The notes under the pieces: model-generated | Database searches by the model: none | Seen by the model: the letters and a program-made list of their open reading frames with translations, nothing else | Told to the model about the DNA's origin: nothing | DNA from: Verrucomicrobiota bacterium | GTDB lineage: Bacteria; Verrucomicrobiota; Verrucomicrobiia; Limisphaerales; BJHT01 | DNA: 50,640 nucleotides | Reading direction: 5' to 3' | Assembly: GCA_014193395.1 (NCBI GenBank) | Contig: BJHT01000014.1 | Location: 1 to 50,640, forward strand | Shown here: piece by piece, positions 50,336-50,640 of the stretch | Numbering within the stretch: position 1 is the stretch's first letter | Layout: each line of letters opens with the position of its first letter | Made by a program: the position numbers and the translations under genes

Positions 50336-50640
50336 ATGAAACTCACCGACATGCGGCACATTCTGGCGACGCGCGACATCCGGCTCACCAAGTCGCTCGG
50401 TCAAAATTTCCTCCACGACGGCAATCAAATCCGCCGCATCGTCGCCGCCGCGGAACTCACGCCCGACGATCGCGTTCTCGAGATCGGCCCGGGCCTCGGG
50501 CCGCTCACCGAGGCGCTGCTCCCGGCGTGCGCCGAGGTGTTCGCCATCGAGAAGGACCACCGCCTCGTCGCGGTGCTCGCGGAACGATTCGCCGCCGAGC
50601 CGCGCCTGCGCCTGCTGCACGCCGACGCGCTCGCCTATTT
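50336..50640 (+). CDS. rsmA: Ribosomal RNA small subunit dimethyltransferase A, 3'-truncated by the window edge
   Basis: Only the first ~101 codons are in the window. The start [20 protein letters not shown] is followed by the family block [16 protein letters not shown] and the AdoMet loop [16 protein letters not shown], then the acidic end of strand 2 in [10 protein letters not shown]. The enzyme (also called KsgA) dimethylates two adenosines near the 3' end of 16S rRNA. It is a conserved single-copy gene and a good marker for placing this genome. The ATG at 50336 is clear. Confidence 0.93.
   Translation, partial: MKLTDMRHILATRDIRLTKSLGQNFLHDGNQIRRIVAAAELTPDDRVLEIGPGLGPLTEALLPACAEVFAIEKDHRLVAVLAERFAAEPRLRLLHADALAY

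Noticed and set aside
47953..50391. An 812-codon minus-strand frame across queE and the aminotransferase
   Set aside because: It overlaps two well-conserved genes and crosses a 147-bp repeat; its composition is that of a shadow frame.
1..50640. Possible CRISPR array
   Set aside because: The repeats seen are palindromic and dispersed, with no regular direct repeats and spacers and no cas genes.
1..50640. tRNA or rRNA genes
   Set aside because: No cloverleaf or conserved rRNA stretch was recognised by eye; a covariance search would be needed to be sure.

Overview
The window looks like a piece of a high-GC Verrucomicrobiota chromosome, most likely from the Limisphaerales/Pedosphaera side of the phylum. 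The taxonomic signs are a DUF1501 protein and a PSCyt1/PSCyt2 (DUF1549/DUF1553) cytochrome-type protein on the same strand, Tat-exported Gfo/Idh/MocA oxidoreductases, a PmoA-like (DUF6807) protein, an FG-GAP repeat protein, a DUF2760-Hsp70 pair, many secreted enzymes, and intergenic gaps packed with palindromic repeats. This placement is inference from gene content; no marker gene was compared.

Layout. 1-12.6 kb (+): the 3' part of a very large membrane Ser/Thr kinase, then a run of small secreted or membrane proteins bracketed by two ECF-type sigma factor genes, one of them fused to a membrane-spanning coiled-coil tail. 12.6-13.7 kb: a gene-free block of nested inverted repeats. 13.7-20.9 kb (-): SGNH hydrolase, two membrane proteins, a Gfo/Idh/MocA oxidoreductase, an FG-GAP protein and an amidohydrolase. 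21.0-23.6 kb: a VapBC-type toxin-antitoxin pair and a DNA methyltransferase fused to a nuclease-like domain. 23.6-25.9 kb: a DapA/NanA-family aldolase and a divergent sialidase. 26.1-33.8 kb (-): a carbohydrate-linked group (ConA-like protein, lipoprotein, Tat oxidoreductase, PmoA-like protein, aldose epimerase, unknown secreted protein) interrupted by a decayed DUF4338 (DruA-type) fragment. 34.3-46.5 kb: a B3-type metallo-beta-lactamase-fold protein, orphan HicB, a surface protein, the DUF1501 and PSCyt/DUF1553 genes split by a GxxExxY-like nuclease gene, a beta-propeller protein, and Hsp70 with DUF2760. 46.8 kb to the end (+): housekeeping genes: MTA phosphorylase, QueE, a class III aminotransferase and the start of rsmA (ksgA).

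The most unusual theme is repeats. Several palindromic families occupy the gaps: a ~130-bp element with nested inverted repeats (3 copies), a 147-bp element with two internal hairpins (3 copies), and 'cttgtaggag', 'ggcaaaggaatgg', 'gaaccacgaaag' and similar inverted pairs. Palindromes of this kind also lie in frame inside protein-coding genes: the kinase activation segment, two places in the DUF1553 protein, and an aminotransferase surface segment. This resembles the protein-coding palindromic elements described in Rickettsia, but the sequences are different. No tRNA, rRNA, CRISPR array, prophage or intact transposase was recognised.
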